Shown piece by piece: positions 36,482 through 46,564 of a DNA stretch of 64,000 bases (position 1 is its first letter; the number at the start of each line of letters is the position of its first letter). The stretch is from Halomonas sp. 1513 (GTDB lineage: Bacteria; Pseudomonadota; Gammaproteobacteria; Pseudomonadales; Halomonadaceae), in the NCBI GenBank assembly GCA_001971685.1, contig CP019326.1, forward strand, positions 1,736,001-1,800,000. Direction: 5' to 3'. The notes below the pieces were generated by a model. It did not search any database. It was not told the DNA's origin and was given only the letters and a program-made list of their open reading frames with translations. The position numbers and the translations under genes were made by a program.

Positions 36482-39400
36482 ATGGCAATTGCAACCGTCC
36501 TCTCTATCACCGGTCAGGCCTGGGCGCGTGACCCAGACGGCAACCTGCGCGAACTCAGCGTCGGCGACACCCTCGTCGAAGGCGAGATGCTGGTCACCTC
36601 CGATAATGGCAGCGTGCAGCTCGACTTCCACGATGGTCTCGACCCGACCACCATCAGCGGCGGTCAGGAAATTGCCATGACCCCGGATGTCGACGTCAAC
36701 GCCCCGGTCGACGTCGCCGATAGCGAAGCCACGGATGCCGACCTGGAGGCGCTGCTCGCCGCCATCGACGATGACGACATCGACCTGCTCGACGTACTCG
36801 ACGCTACCGCGGCCGGTGCCGGCGGCGGCGGTGCCGCCGACGGCGGCCACGGCTTCGTGCGCCTAGCGCGGATCACCGAAGGCGTTGACCCGCTGGCCTT
36901 CGAATTCGGCTCAGTGCAGGGCGCCGAGTTCATTACCGCCCAGGGCGAGCCAGCGCCGGTGGATGCCGAGCCGGTGGCGGATGAGCCGGAGGCGCCTGTA
37001 GAGGGCAACCCGATTGCTGGGGCGGCCAGCATTTCGCTCGCGGAGTCTGCACTGCTGTCAGGCGATCGGCCTCCGATCGAGGGGCCCACTCCGATGGCGC
37101 TCTCCCTCGATACGAACAGCACAAGCCCAACCGGTTTCACCAGCGTGACGGCGAACGGCACCATCGACTTCAGCTTTGGCCCGCTTGGTGCTGGCAATAT
37201 TGGTTTTGCCGGCATGGACGGCCAGACGATCAGCATCGGTCAAGAGAGCTTCAACCTCGACTGGGATGCTGGCAGCAACACCCTGACCGCCTCCAACGAG
37301 CGCGTACAAGGTAGCAACCCCGACGAGCCGTTCCTGTTCCAGATCCAGATCGACCCGCAGACAGGCGAGTTCACCATTACCCTGGCCAACAACCTGCTGC
37401 ATGAAGAGGGCACCGATGAAGCTCTGGCCAGCCTCGTCTATACGGTCACCGACGGCGGTGGCAATACGGCGTCGAACAGCCTTGAGATCACTATTCTCGA
37501 TGACGCGCCCAGCGTTGAGGTGTTCGCCAACGAGGGTATCGAGAGCTTCACCCTGACCACGTCAGACGCTGACTTGACGCCGCTATTCGGCGGCGGTGAA
37601 GAAGGAGTGCGTCCTGAGGTTCAGGAGCCACGCGGCGATTTCAGTCCCCAGCTCGCCGCACTGGCCGATAATCCAGAGCAGGTGCTGGTCAATACTCGCG
37701 ATCTCTCCAAGTTCTTTGGGGCCAATGTTCAGGCCGGTGCCGATGGCCTCGGCTCCGAGACTTGGTCCTACTCGCTGAGCCTCAACAACGCTAGCGAATC
37801 CTCAGGCCCGCTAGATTCAGGGCTCGAGTCAGGTGGTAACACCGTTTATCTGCATGAGGTCGAAGGGCCAAACGGCAGCGTAGCGATCATCGGCTCAACT
37901 AACCCCGAGTTCTCGTCCTCTGATCAAGGCGAAGGGGAAGCCAATGGGGGCGGCGTTGTCTTTGCTCTCTACATCACGTCCGGTGAAAGCGAGTCGGATG
38001 GTGAATACCGCATCACCCTGGAGCAATTTCAGTCTATTGATCATCCTGATAATGACGATCCCAGCCAGATCATTTCCCTCAATCCTGGGCTGATCACCCT
38101 GGGCGCTGAGCTGATCGTCATAGACAACGACGGCGACGTGGCTAGCGATAGCATCAGCTATGACCTCTCGGGTCAGGTGCTGTTCGAGGACGACGGCCCG
38201 AGCTTCGTGGTGGAAGACGGTGCAGAGCCGATCGTCATTGACTTTAGTGAGGTTGCCGCCCTGCGTGTCCAGGATGCGGAGACCCTGAATGGCGGGACCA
38301 GCACGTCGTCGGTGGCCCTGTCCAGCGTGGTGAGTTTTGCCGACATCAACTTCGGCGGTGACGGCGAAGGCCCGGTGACCAAGAGCTACAGGCTTGCGGC
38401 GAATGAGGGTGACGATAACTCGCCGACGCTTGCGAGCGGTGGCCAACCGATCACCCTGAGCGTGAGCGAGGACGGCCAGACCCTGACCGCCACGATTGGC
38501 GCAGGTGATGACCAGCAGACGGTCTTCACACTTGAAATCACCGAGGTCGAAGGTGAGCTGAGTCTGCTGCTGAGCCAGGAACTGCCGATCGATCACAGTG
38601 ACACGGACAATGCCGATGCGGTGAAGGCACTGGACGGCCTGGTCACCCTGACGGCGAGCATCGTGGCTGAGGATGGCGACGGTGATGATATCGACTACAC
38701 CACCGACGCCTTCAACCTCGGCGCACTGATGGAGTTCGAGGACGACGGCCCGAGCTTCGTGGTGGACGACGGTGCAGAGCCGATCGTCATTGACTTTAGT
38801 GAGGTTGCCGCCCTGCGTGTCCAGGATGCGGAGACCCTGAATGGCGGGACCAGCACGTCGTCGGTGGCCCTGTCCAGCGTGGTGAGTTTTGCCGACATCA
38901 ACTTCGGCGGTGACGGCGAAGGCCCGGTGACCAAGAGCTACAGGCTTGCGGCGAATGAGGGTGACGATAACTCGCCGACGCTTGCGAGCGGTGGCCAACC
39001 GATCACCCTGAGCGTGAGCGAGGACGGCCAGACCCTGACCGCCACGATTGGCGCAGGTGATGACCAGCAGACGGTCTTCACACTTGAAATCACCGAGGTC
39101 GAAGGTGAGCTGAGTCTGCTGCTGAGCCAGGAACTGCCGATCGATCACAGTGACACGGACAATGCCGATGCGGTGAAGGCACTGGACGGCCTGGTCACCC
39201 TGACGGCGAGCATCGTGGCTGAGGATGGCGACGGTGATGATATCGACTACACCACCGACGCCTTCAACCTCGGCGCACTGATGGAGTTCGAGGACGACGG
39301 CCCGAGCTTCGTGGTGGACGACGGTGCAGAGCCGATCGTCATTGACTTTAGTGAGGTTGCCGCCCTGCGTGTCCAGGATGCGGAGACCCTGAATGGCGGG

Positions 39401-42400
39401 ACCAGCACGTCGTCGGTGGCCCTGTCCAGCGTGGTGAGTTTTGCCGACATCAACTTCGGCGGTGACGGCGAAGGCCCGGTGACCAAGAGCTACAGGCTTG
39501 CGGCGAATGAGGGTGACGATAACTCGCCGACGCTTGCGAGCGGTGGCCAACCGATCACCCTGAGCGTGAGCGAGGACGGCCAGACCCTGACCGCCACGAT
39601 TGGCGCAGGTGATGACCAGCAGACGGTCTTCACACTTGAAATCACCGAGGTCGAAGGTGAGCTGAGTCTGCTGCTGAGCCAGGAACTGCCGATCGATCAC
39701 AGTGACACGGACAATGCCGATGCGGTGAAGGCACTGGACGGCCTGGTCACCCTGACGGCGAGCATCGTGGCTGAGGATGGCGACGGTGATGATATCGACT
39801 ACACCACCGACGCCTTCAACCTCGGCGCACTGATGGAGTTCGAGGACGACGGCCCGAGCTTCGTGGTGGACGACGGTGCAGAGCCGATCGTCATTGACTT
39901 TAGTGAGGTTGCCGCCCTGCGTGTCCAGGATGCGGAGACCCTGAATGGCGGGACCAGCACGTCGTCGGTGGCCCTGTCCAGCGTGGTGAGTTTTGCCGAC
40001 ATCAACTTCGGCGGTGACGGCGAAGGCCCGGTGACCAAGAGCTACAGGCTTGCGGCGAATGAGGGTGACGATAACTCGCCGACGCTTGCGAGCGGTGGCC
40101 AACCGATCACCCTGAGCGTGAGCGAGGACGGCCAGACCCTGACCGCCACGATTGGCGCAGGTGATGACCAGCAGACGGTCTTCACACTTGAAATCACCGA
40201 GGTCGAAGGTGAGCTGAGTCTGCTGCTGAGCCAGGAACTGCCGATCGATCACAGTGACACGGACAATGCCGATGCGGTGAAGGCACTGGACGGCCTGGTC
40301 ACCCTGACGGCGAGCATCGTGGCTGAGGATGGCGACGGTGATGATATCGACTACACCACCGACGCCTTCAACCTCGGCGCACTGATGGAGTTCGAGGACG
40401 ACGGCCCGAGCTTCGTGGTGGACGACGGTGCAGAGCCGATCGTCATTGACTTTAGTGAGGTTGCCGCCCTGCGTGTCCAGGATGCGGAGACCCTGAATGG
40501 CGGGACCAGCACGTCGTCGGTGGCCCTGTCCAGCGTGGTGAGTTTTGCCGACATCAACTTCGGCGGTGACGGCGAAGGCCCGGTGACCAAGAGCTACAGG
40601 CTTGCGGCGAATGAGGGTGACGATAACTCGCCGACGCTTGCGAGCGGTGGCCAACCGATCACCCTGAGCGTGAGCGAGGACGGCCAGACCCTGACCGCCA
40701 CGATTGGCGCAGGTGATGACCAGCAGACGGTCTTCACACTTGAAATCACCGAGGTCGAAGGTGAGCTGAGTCTGCTGCTGAGCCAGGAACTGCCGATCGA
40801 TCACAGTGACACGGACAATGCCGATGCGGTGAAGGCACTGGACGGCCTGGTCACCCTGACGGCGAGCATCGTGGCTGAGGATGGCGACGGTGATGATATC
40901 GACTACACCACCGACGCCTTCAACCTCGGCGCACTGATGGAGTTCGAGGACGACGGCCCGAGCTTCGTGGTGGACGACGGTGCAGAGCCGATCGTCATTG
41001 ACTTTAGTGAGGTTGCCGCCCTGCGTGTCCAGGATGCGGAGACCCTGAATGGCGGGACCAGCACGTCGTCGGTGGCCCTGTCCAGCGTGGTGAGTTTTGC
41101 CGACATCAACTTCGGCGGTGACGGCGAAGGCCCGGTGACCAAGAGCTACAGGCTTGCGGCGAATGAGGGTGACGATAACTCGCCGACGCTTGCGAGCGGT
41201 GGCCAACCGATCACCCTGAGCGTGAGCGAGGACGGCCAGACCCTGACCGCCACGATTGGCGCAGGTGATGACCAGCAGACGGTCTTCACACTTGAAATCA
41301 CCGAGGTCGAAGGTGAGCTGAGTCTGCTGCTGAGCCAGGAACTGCCGATCGATCACAGTGACACGGACAATGCCGATGCGGTGAAGGCACTGGACGGCCT
41401 GATCACCCTGACAGCGAGCATCGTGGCTGAGGATGGCGACGGTGATGATATCGACTACACCACCGACGCCTTCAACCTCGGCGCACTGATGGAGTTCGAG
41501 GACGACGGCCCGAGCTTCGTGGTGGACGACGGTGCAGAGCCGATCGTCATTGACTTTAGTGAGGTTGCCGCCCTGCGTGTCCAGGATGCGGAGACCCTGA
41601 ATGGCGGGACCAGCACGTCGTCGGTGGCCCTGTCCAGCGTGGTGAGTTTTGCCGACATCAACTTCGGCGGTGACGGCGAAGGCCCGGTGACCAAGAGCTA
41701 CAGGCTTGCGGCGAATGAGGGTGACGATAACTCGCCGACGCTTGCGAGCGGTGGCCAACCGATCACCCTGAGCGTGAGCGAGGACGGCCAGACCCTGACC
41801 GCCACGATTGGCGCAGGTGATGACCAGCAGACGGTCTTCACACTTGAAATCACCGAGGTCGAAGGTGAGCTGAGTCTGCTGCTGAGCCAGGAACTGCCGA
41901 TCGATCACAGTGACACGGACAATGCCGATGCGGTGAAGGCACTGGACGGCCTGGTCACCCTGACGGCGAGCATCGTGGCTGAGGATGGCGACGGTGATGA
42001 TATCGACTACACCACCGACGCCTTCAACCTCGGCGCACTGATGGAGTTCGAGGACGACGGCCCGAGCTTCGTGGTGGACGACGGTGCAGAGCCGATCGTC
42101 ATTGACTTTAGTGAGGTTGCCGCCCTGCGTGTCCAGGATGCGGAGACCCTGAATGGCGGGACCAGCACGTCGTCGGTGGCCCTGTCCAGCGTGGTGAGTT
42201 TTGCCGACATCAACTTCGGCGGTGACGGCGAAGGCCCGGTGACCAAGAGCTACAGGCTTGCGGCGAATGAGGGTGACGATAACTCGCCGACGCTTGCGAG
42301 CGGTGGCCAACCGATCACCCTGAGCGTGAGCGAGGACGGCCAGACCCTGACCGCCACGATTGGCGCAGGTGATGACCAGCAGACGGTCTTCACACTTGAA

Positions 42401-44059
42401 ATCACCGAGGTCGAAGGTGAGCTGAGTCTGCTGCTGAGCCAGGAACTGCCGATCGATCACAGTGACACGGACAATGCCGATGCGGTGAAGGCACTGGACG
42501 GCCTGGTCACCCTGACGGCGAGCATCGTGGCTGAGGATGGCGACGGTGATGATATCGACTACACCACCGACGCCTTCAACCTCGGCGCACTGATGGAGTT
42601 CGAGGACGACGGCCCTGAAATTGATTCTCTTCAGAATATCATTCTCGCCGCTGGTGAAACGGGAGTTGCAGAAGGAAAATTTGATCTCAATCCAGGTGGT
42701 GATGGACTAGGACAAATTAATATTGATGGCATAGCCCCAGATGGCTTTAGCTACTTCATTTTTAATGCCGGTGACTCTTTGCCAGATGATCTGGAAAATG
42801 ATTTCAGCCTTTTAGATGGCGAAGTGCTGCTCGTCGCCAGAGAGAATGCTGGAGCTGAAGCGAACGTTGAAGGGGAGATATATTTCACTTTCTACATCAG
42901 GCAGGATGGAAGCTACACGTTTGAGCTGGTTAATCCCCAAACTGACACCATTACAGCGAATCTGGGAAGTGTTCGCTCAGGTAATCATGACGTAGTGGGC
43001 TATAATAACGAAACGGGCTTGTGGAGCTTCAATAGGGGGCAAGATTCTCTTGATGAAAATGCAGATGTATTTGTGTCCGGCAGTGAATCTATTAATCCTT
43101 CAGGGCAAGGGATTGGTATCGGTTCAAATCAATTTGGTGAGGGTGATGAGGTCTATTTTGATTTCAAGGAAGCTGTCAATGCCTTTGGGCTTGATACTGT
43201 TCGCGACTCCGGTGGTCAGCTGGTACTCGAATGGACTGCAGTAAACTCAGAGACAGGTGATACGTATACATCACATGTTCTATTAAGCGAGGGTGGTGAA
43301 AGTTTACTATTTGAACTGCCTGACAGTGGCGGTTTTGACAAACTTACTCTCCGTGCAACTAAAAGTGACGAAGGGTCGTTTGATGTAGACAATGCATCCG
43401 GAACTTTCTCTTCTACTGGCGGTCAGTTTACTTTGTCTAACTTAACTTTCGGCTCGACCACTGTAATTGAAGGGGATGACTTAGATTTCAATATTTCGGT
43501 AACTGATGGTGATGGAGATACCACGGATGTTGAAGTGATTGGAGTCTCGTTAGTAGGTAATGATGGGGGGCCGGGATATTTCCTTGAAGGGGATGATGGA
43601 GATGACGTGATCGTCGGATCGAGTAATGACGATACCCTCATCGGCGGTGACGGTGACGACATGCTCATCGGCGGCCCAGGCGACGATATACTCACCGGCG
43701 GCGCAGGAGCCGACACCTTCGTCTGGAACCTGAACGATGGCGGAACTTCTGATTCACCCGCTACCGACACGGTGACAGATTTCTCCTTGGATGAGTTCGA
43801 TGAGGATGGCGAGGGCGACCGGTTAGATCTCACTGACCTGCTGAGTGATGATTATGGTGAAGAATCCGAGTGGTCAGATTTTATACATGCCACGGAGGAT
43901 GGCGAAGGTACCGTCTTGTATATCAGCTCGACTGGCCAGATCGACAAAGATGTCGATGGTTTCAACGCCGATCAGATCATCAAGCTCCAAGGCGTCGAGT
44001 ACAGCGAGGGTCTAATCCAGTCCATGATCGACAACGGCCAGATCCATATCGACCAGTAA
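36482..44059 (+). CDS. lapA: Giant RTX adhesin with LapG-cleavable retention module (LapA-like)
   Basis: A 2525-residue surface adhesin. The N-terminal about 120 residues are a Lap-type retention module (MAIATVLSITGQAWARDPDG...), ending in the protease site TAAG (residues 109-112) followed by Gly-rich sequence. Residues about 568-2039 are eight copies of a 184-residue unit, nearly identical in DNA. A unique, AT-richer region follows (about 2040-2370), then RTX calcium repeats (GDDGDDVIVG, IGGDGDDMLIGGPGDDILTGGAGADTF) and a type I secretion signal region. By analogy with Pseudomonas LapA it would be held in the outer-membrane channel until LapG cuts it; all partners are encoded beside it. The repeats look like T1SS-143-type domains (from memory). 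Confidence 0.95.
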   Translation: MAIATVLSITGQAWARDPDGNLRELSVGDTLVEGEMLVTSDNGSVQLDFHDGLDPTTISGGQEIAMTPDVDVNAPVDVADSEATDADLEALLAAIDDDDIDLLDVLDATAAGAGGGGAADGGHGFVRLARITEGVDPLAFEFGSVQGAEFITAQGEPAPVDAEPVADEPEAPVEGNPIAGAASISLAESALLSGDRPPIEGPTPMALSLDTNSTSPTGFTSVTANGTIDFSFGPLGAGNIGFAGMDGQTISIGQESFNLDWDAGSNTLTASNERVQGSNPDEPFLFQIQIDPQTGEFTITLANNLLHEEGTDEALASLVYTVTDGGGNTASNSLEITILDDAPSVEVFANEGIESFTLTTSDADLTPLFGGGEEGVRPEVQEPRGDFSPQLAALADNPEQVLVNTRDLSKFFGANVQAGADGLGSETWSYSLSLNNASESSGPLDSGLESGGNTVYLHEVEGPNGSVAIIGSTNPEFSSSDQGEGEANGGGVVFALYITSGESESDGEYRITLEQFQSIDHPDNDDPSQIISLNPGLITLGAELIVIDNDGDVASDSISYDLSGQVLFEDDGPSFVVEDGAEPIVIDFSEVAALRVQDAETLNGGTSTSSVALSSVVSFADINFGGDGEGPVTKSYRLAANEGDDNSPTLASGGQPITLSVSEDGQTLTATIGAGDDQQTVFTLEITEVEGELSLLLSQELPIDHSDTDNADAVKALDGLVTLTASIVAEDGDGDDIDYTTDAFNLGALMEFEDDGPSFVVDDGAEPIVIDFSEVAALRVQDAETLNGGTSTSSVALSSVVSFADINFGGDGEGPVTKSYRLAANEGDDNSPTLASGGQPITLSVSEDGQTLTATIGAGDDQQTVFTLEITEVEGELSLLLSQELPIDHSDTDNADAVKALDGLVTLTASIVAEDGDGDDIDYTTDAFNLGALMEFEDDGPSFVVDDGAEPIVIDFSEVAALRVQDAETLNGGTSTSSVALSSVVSFADINFGGDGEGPVTKSYRLAANEGDDNSPTLASGGQPITLSVSEDGQTLTATIGAGDDQQTVFTLEITEVEGELSLLLSQELPIDHSDTDNADAVKALDGLVTLTASIVAEDGDGDDIDYTTDAFNLGALMEFEDDGPSFVVDDGAEPIVIDFSEVAALRVQDAETLNGGTSTSSVALSSVVSFADINFGGDGEGPVTKSYRLAANEGDDNSPTLASGGQPITLSVSEDGQTLTATIGAGDDQQTVFTLEITEVEGELSLLLSQELPIDHSDTDNADAVKALDGLVTLTASIVAEDGDGDDIDYTTDAFNLGALMEFEDDGPSFVVDDGAEPIVIDFSEVAALRVQDAETLNGGTSTSSVALSSVVSFADINFGGDGEGPVTKSYRLAANEGDDNSPTLASGGQPITLSVSEDGQTLTATIGAGDDQQTVFTLEITEVEGELSLLLSQELPIDHSDTDNADAVKALDGLVTLTASIVAEDGDGDDIDYTTDAFNLGALMEFEDDGPSFVVDDGAEPIVIDFSEVAALRVQDAETLNGGTSTSSVALSSVVSFADINFGGDGEGPVTKSYRLAANEGDDNSPTLASGGQPITLSVSEDGQTLTATIGAGDDQQTVFTLEITEVEGELSLLLSQELPIDHSDTDNADAVKALDGLITLTASIVAEDGDGDDIDYTTDAFNLGALMEFEDDGPSFVVDDGAEPIVIDFSEVAALRVQDAETLNGGTSTSSVALSSVVSFADINFGGDGEGPVTKSYRLAANEGDDNSPTLASGGQPITLSVSEDGQTLTATIGAGDDQQTVFTLEITEVEGELSLLLSQELPIDHSDTDNADAVKALDGLVTLTASIVAEDGDGDDIDYTTDAFNLGALMEFEDDGPSFVVDDGAEPIVIDFSEVAALRVQDAETLNGGTSTSSVALSSVVSFADINFGGDGEGPVTKSYRLAANEGDDNSPTLASGGQPITLSVSEDGQTLTATIGAGDDQQTVFTLEITEVEGELSLLLSQELPIDHSDTDNADAVKALDGLVTLTASIVAEDGDGDDIDYTTDAFNLGALMEFEDDGPEIDSLQNIILAAGETGVAEGKFDLNPGGDGLGQINIDGIAPDGFSYFIFNAGDSLPDDLENDFSLLDGEVLLVARENAGAEANVEGEIYFTFYIRQDGSYTFELVNPQTDTITANLGSVRSGNHDVVGYNNETGLWSFNRGQDSLDENADVFVSGSESINPSGQGIGIGSNQFGEGDEVYFDFKEAVNAFGLDTVRDSGGQLVLEWTAVNSETGDTYTSHVLLSEGGESLLFELPDSGGFDKLTLRATKSDEGSFDVDNASGTFSSTGGQFTLSNLTFGSTTVIEGDDLDFNISVTDGDGDTTDVEVIGVSLVGNDGGPGYFLEGDDGDDVIVGSSNDDTLIGGDGDDMLIGGPGDDILTGGAGADTFVWNLNDGGTSDSPATDTVTDFSLDEFDEDGEGDRLDLTDLLSDDYGEESEWSDFIHATEDGEGTVLYISSTGQIDKDVDGFNADQIIKLQGVEYSEGLIQSMIDNGQIHIDQ
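38183..42598 (+). repeat. Eight tandem 552-bp repeats in the adhesin gene
   Basis: Unit boundaries fall at 38183 + 552n, each starting TTCGAGGACGACGGCCC. The only differences I found by eye are in copy 1 (GAAGAC for GACGAC, Glu for Asp) and copy 6 near 41401-41412 (two changes, Val to Ile and one silent). Because 552 is divisible by three the frame is kept. Confidence 0.97.
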
Positions 44060-44072
44060 TAGCCGCTTGAAT

Positions 44073-44108
44073 GGCCCCACTCGGTGTTGAGCCGGGTGGG
44101 GCCTTTTT
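44073..44108 (+). terminator. Rho-independent terminator after lapA
   Basis: GGCCCCAC (44073-44080) pairs with GTGGGGCC (44096-44103), with CGG/CCG extension, followed by TTTTT. Confidence 0.88.
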
Positions 44109-44220
44109 GTCTGCATTGATAGGTCGTTGATGACGAATTTATCAATATGGAAATAATGCTTTTGCCTCGTTAGAGGGCATGAATTATGCTTAAGGTGTAC
44201 GCATGGGGAGGGGCAGAGGC

Positions 44221-44553
44221 ATGTATGTAGAACGCGATAAAGACGGCAATATCGTCACGATCAGCCGCGAGGCCACGGCGGATTGCAAGGAGTACGTTGC
44301 CTCGGATTCGCTTGAAATCTCGCTTTTTCTAGGCAACAAGGTCGTGATCGAAGAGACCGATCAACTACGCGAATCCGACCTCGAGTTCGTGCGGGTGCTC
44401 GAGGACGTGATCGAGGTGCTGATGAACAAGGGGCTGATCAGTTTCACCGACCTGCCCGATGCGGCCCGCGACAAGCTCTTGACGCGCCAGAATCTGCGCC
44501 GCCGGGTCAACGACGTGGGTCTGATGGACGATAGCGACAGCGGCGTCATTTGA
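44221..44553 (+). CDS. Conserved hypothetical acidic protein of the Lap locus
   Basis: 110 residues beginning MYVERDKDGNIVTISREAT. No membrane segment or catalytic motif. ATG at 44221 has GAGGGG seven bases upstream; an in-frame ATG at 44203 is less well placed. I recall similar small proteins, sometimes mislabelled tryptophan-synthase-like, in Pseudomonas-type genomes, but no function is known to me. It lies between lapA and the convergent lapD. Confidence 0.75.
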   Translation: MYVERDKDGNIVTISREATADCKEYVASDSLEISLFLGNKVVIEETDQLRESDLEFVRVLEDVIEVLMNKGLISFTDLPDAARDKLLTRQNLRRRVNDVGLMDDSDSGVI

Positions 44554-44562
44554 CGCCGCTGT
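44537..44562. terminator. Perfect hairpin across the stop codon, convergent with lapD
   Basis: ACAGCGGCGTCA (44537-44548) pairs perfectly with TGACGCCGCTGT (44551-44562), overlapping the TGA of the small gene. No T-run. A second stem CGGCGAG/CTCGCCG at 44569-44590 sits over the lapD end. Probably 3'-end structure for both converging genes. Confidence 0.5.
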
Positions 44563-44580
44563 GGTGCACGGCGAGCGTGG

Positions 44581-46503
44581 CTACTCGCCGTCGCTGCCCT
44601 GCGACTCGCTGCGCACGCCGGGGCCCGTAACGCCGTCGAGGCCGAGATCGAACAGGGTCTCGGCCTCGCGCTTTTGCGTGACGCCTTCCGCGATCACCAG
44701 CACCCCCAGCGAGTGGGCCAGCGTCGCCATGCCGCGCAGAATCGCCTGCTGGTCGGGCTGCTCGTCGATGCCGGCGATCAAGGTGGCGTCGATCTTGAGG
44801 TAGGCCAGGCCGACGTCATGCAGGTCGGCGAGCTTGGAGAACTCGTGGCCGACGTGCTCCAGCCCCAGCCGGCAACCAAACGGCTGCAGTTCGCGGCACA
44901 GCCCGCGGAACCCTTCCAGATGATGTACCGCCACCGACTCGGGCAGCTCCAGCCATAGCTTGGTGGCCGCCTGCGGGTACTGCTTGAGCAGCGGCTTGAT
45001 ATCGCTGAGGAAGCGGCTGTCGCGGGCGGCCTGGTGGGAGAGGTTGATGCCCAGCGGCTTGCCGTCCTTGTCGATCTGCTTGAGCGCGGCCCGGGCCACC
45101 GCCAGGTCGAAGTCGACGTTCATGCCCAGCCGCGAGATCCACGGCATGAAGACCCCGGCGGGCTGCCAGTGGCCCTGGATCTTGAGTCGCGAGGGGCTCT
45201 CGAAGTGGAGCGGCTTGGCGTCGGCGTCGAGCACCGGGTAGTGGGCGAGATACAGGCCCTCGCCGAGCGCCGTATCCAGGGCGCGGCGCCAGTCATCGCG
45301 GTTGTTGAACAGCGACTGGTGGGCCGCACCGCTGGCGATGGTCACGGCGTGGTCGCCGTCGTCCTCGGCGCGGGCCAGGGCGCCGTCGAGGCTGCTGAGC
45401 AGTTCGCCGCGGGCGTCGCTGTGGGTAAAGGCGATCAGCGCCATGGGCAGGCCGATGGGGGTGGTGGCGCCGTCGGCGAGCGGGTGCAGCTTGGCCTTGA
45501 GTGCCTTGGCCAGGGCCTGGAGATCGTCGTCGCCCGGCAGCAGCAGGGCGAAGTCGCTGCCGTTGAGGCGCCCCACCTGGCCGCCGCCGTAAACGTTGGC
45601 CAGCTGCCGGAGGGCGCTGGCCACCTCGGCCAGCAGGCGGTTGGTGGCCTGATGCCCGAGGCGGTGGTTGAGCTCGCTGAGCCGTGCCACGCGCACCATC
45701 ACCAGGCTGCCCATCCCCTGACCGCTCTCGGGGTCGAGGGCGCGCTCCAGCTGCTGCAGAAAGTGCCCGCGGTTGTCGGCGCCGCTGACGTCGTCCTGCT
45801 GCAGCTTGCGGCGCAGCCGCTCGAGTTTCTCGCCCTCCTGGCCGAGCATATCGCGCACGCTGGCCGAGAGCAGGTTCATGGCGGTGACCACCTGGCGGAG
45901 TTCCAGGGTGCGCGGCGCCTCGGAAGTGGTGAAGCGGCGGTTGCCGATATCCCGCGCCTGGTCGATCACCGCGCGCAGCGGGCGGCGGATGCTGCCGACG
46001 ATCCACCAGGCCAGTACCGCGCTGATCAGCGCCGCCAGCGCGAACCAGCCCACCAGCCGCTGGGCGTTCTGCCACAGCGCGTAGTAGGCGTAGCTGTGGT
46101 GGCTCTCGAGGATCACCGTGCCGTACTGCTGCCAGCCGTCCTGAACCACCGCCTCGCCGGCGGGAATGTCGAAGCGCACCCAGTTTACGAACCAGCCGGG
46201 CACCTCGGTGAGGCGTTCATCGGCCTGGCGCTGCATCTCCACCTCGCCCTCCGGCGAGCGCAGCTCCACCAGCCGGTAGTGGCCGGTATCGAACTGGGCG
46301 GCCAGCAGCAGCTCGATGGTCACCGGGTCCTTGTCGAGCTGGCTCATCGAGAGTGCCAGGGCGTTGGCGTTGTCGGCATTCTTGATCCGCATCTCCTGCT
46401 CGGTGTACTGCTTGAGCGAGCTCAGCCCGATCATCAGGCTGCCGCCGAAGGCGAGCAGTAGCAGTAGCAGAATGGTCAGCCACAGTTGTTTGATCAGTGA
46501 CAT
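44581..46503 (-). CDS. lapD: LapD-type c-di-GMP receptor with degenerate GGDEF and EAL domains
   Basis: Inner-membrane switch that binds c-di-GMP inside the cell and, when bound, sequesters the LapG protease in the periplasm. The 640-residue protein has an N-terminal membrane helix, a periplasmic domain (about 25-150, containing VPGWFVNWVRFD as in LapD output domains), a second membrane helix, a HAMP segment, a GGDEF domain degenerate at NGSDF, and an EAL domain with ESPSRL for EAL and EHVGHE for DDFG. Both enzyme sites are dead, as in LapD. Start ATG at 46503 has GGAG nine bases upstream; the longer upstream frame lacks support. lapG lies 61 bases upstream on the same strand. Confidence 0.93.
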   Translation of the reverse strand: MSLIKQLWLTILLLLLLAFGGSLMIGLSSLKQYTEQEMRIKNADNANALALSMSQLDKDPVTIELLLAAQFDTGHYRLVELRSPEGEVEMQRQADERLTEVPGWFVNWVRFDIPAGEAVVQDGWQQYGTVILESHHSYAYYALWQNAQRLVGWFALAALISAVLAWWIVGSIRRPLRAVIDQARDIGNRRFTTSEAPRTLELRQVVTAMNLLSASVRDMLGQEGEKLERLRRKLQQDDVSGADNRGHFLQQLERALDPESGQGMGSLVMVRVARLSELNHRLGHQATNRLLAEVASALRQLANVYGGGQVGRLNGSDFALLLPGDDDLQALAKALKAKLHPLADGATTPIGLPMALIAFTHSDARGELLSSLDGALARAEDDGDHAVTIASGAAHQSLFNNRDDWRRALDTALGEGLYLAHYPVLDADAKPLHFESPSRLKIQGHWQPAGVFMPWISRLGMNVDFDLAVARAALKQIDKDGKPLGINLSHQAARDSRFLSDIKPLLKQYPQAATKLWLELPESVAVHHLEGFRGLCRELQPFGCRLGLEHVGHEFSKLADLHDVGLAYLKIDATLIAGIDEQPDQQAILRGMATLAHSLGVLVIAEGVTQKREAETLFDLGLDGVTGPGVRSESQGSDGE

Positions 46504-46564
46504 GGCGGTGATCTCCGTTGCCTGCGTGGCCCGCTGCCGGCGGTTATTGTGTGGGTGGAAACGC

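Noticed and set aside
37895..42460. A 1521-codon open frame on the minus strand
   Set aside because: It is antisense to the adhesin repeats. Because the repeat is 552 bases, one open unit is simply copied eight times; there is no start signal and the product is repeats of a nonsense sequence.
38183..42598. Possible CRISPR-like or satellite array
   Set aside because: Units are 552 bases, coding, in frame and without spacers; they are protein-domain repeats.
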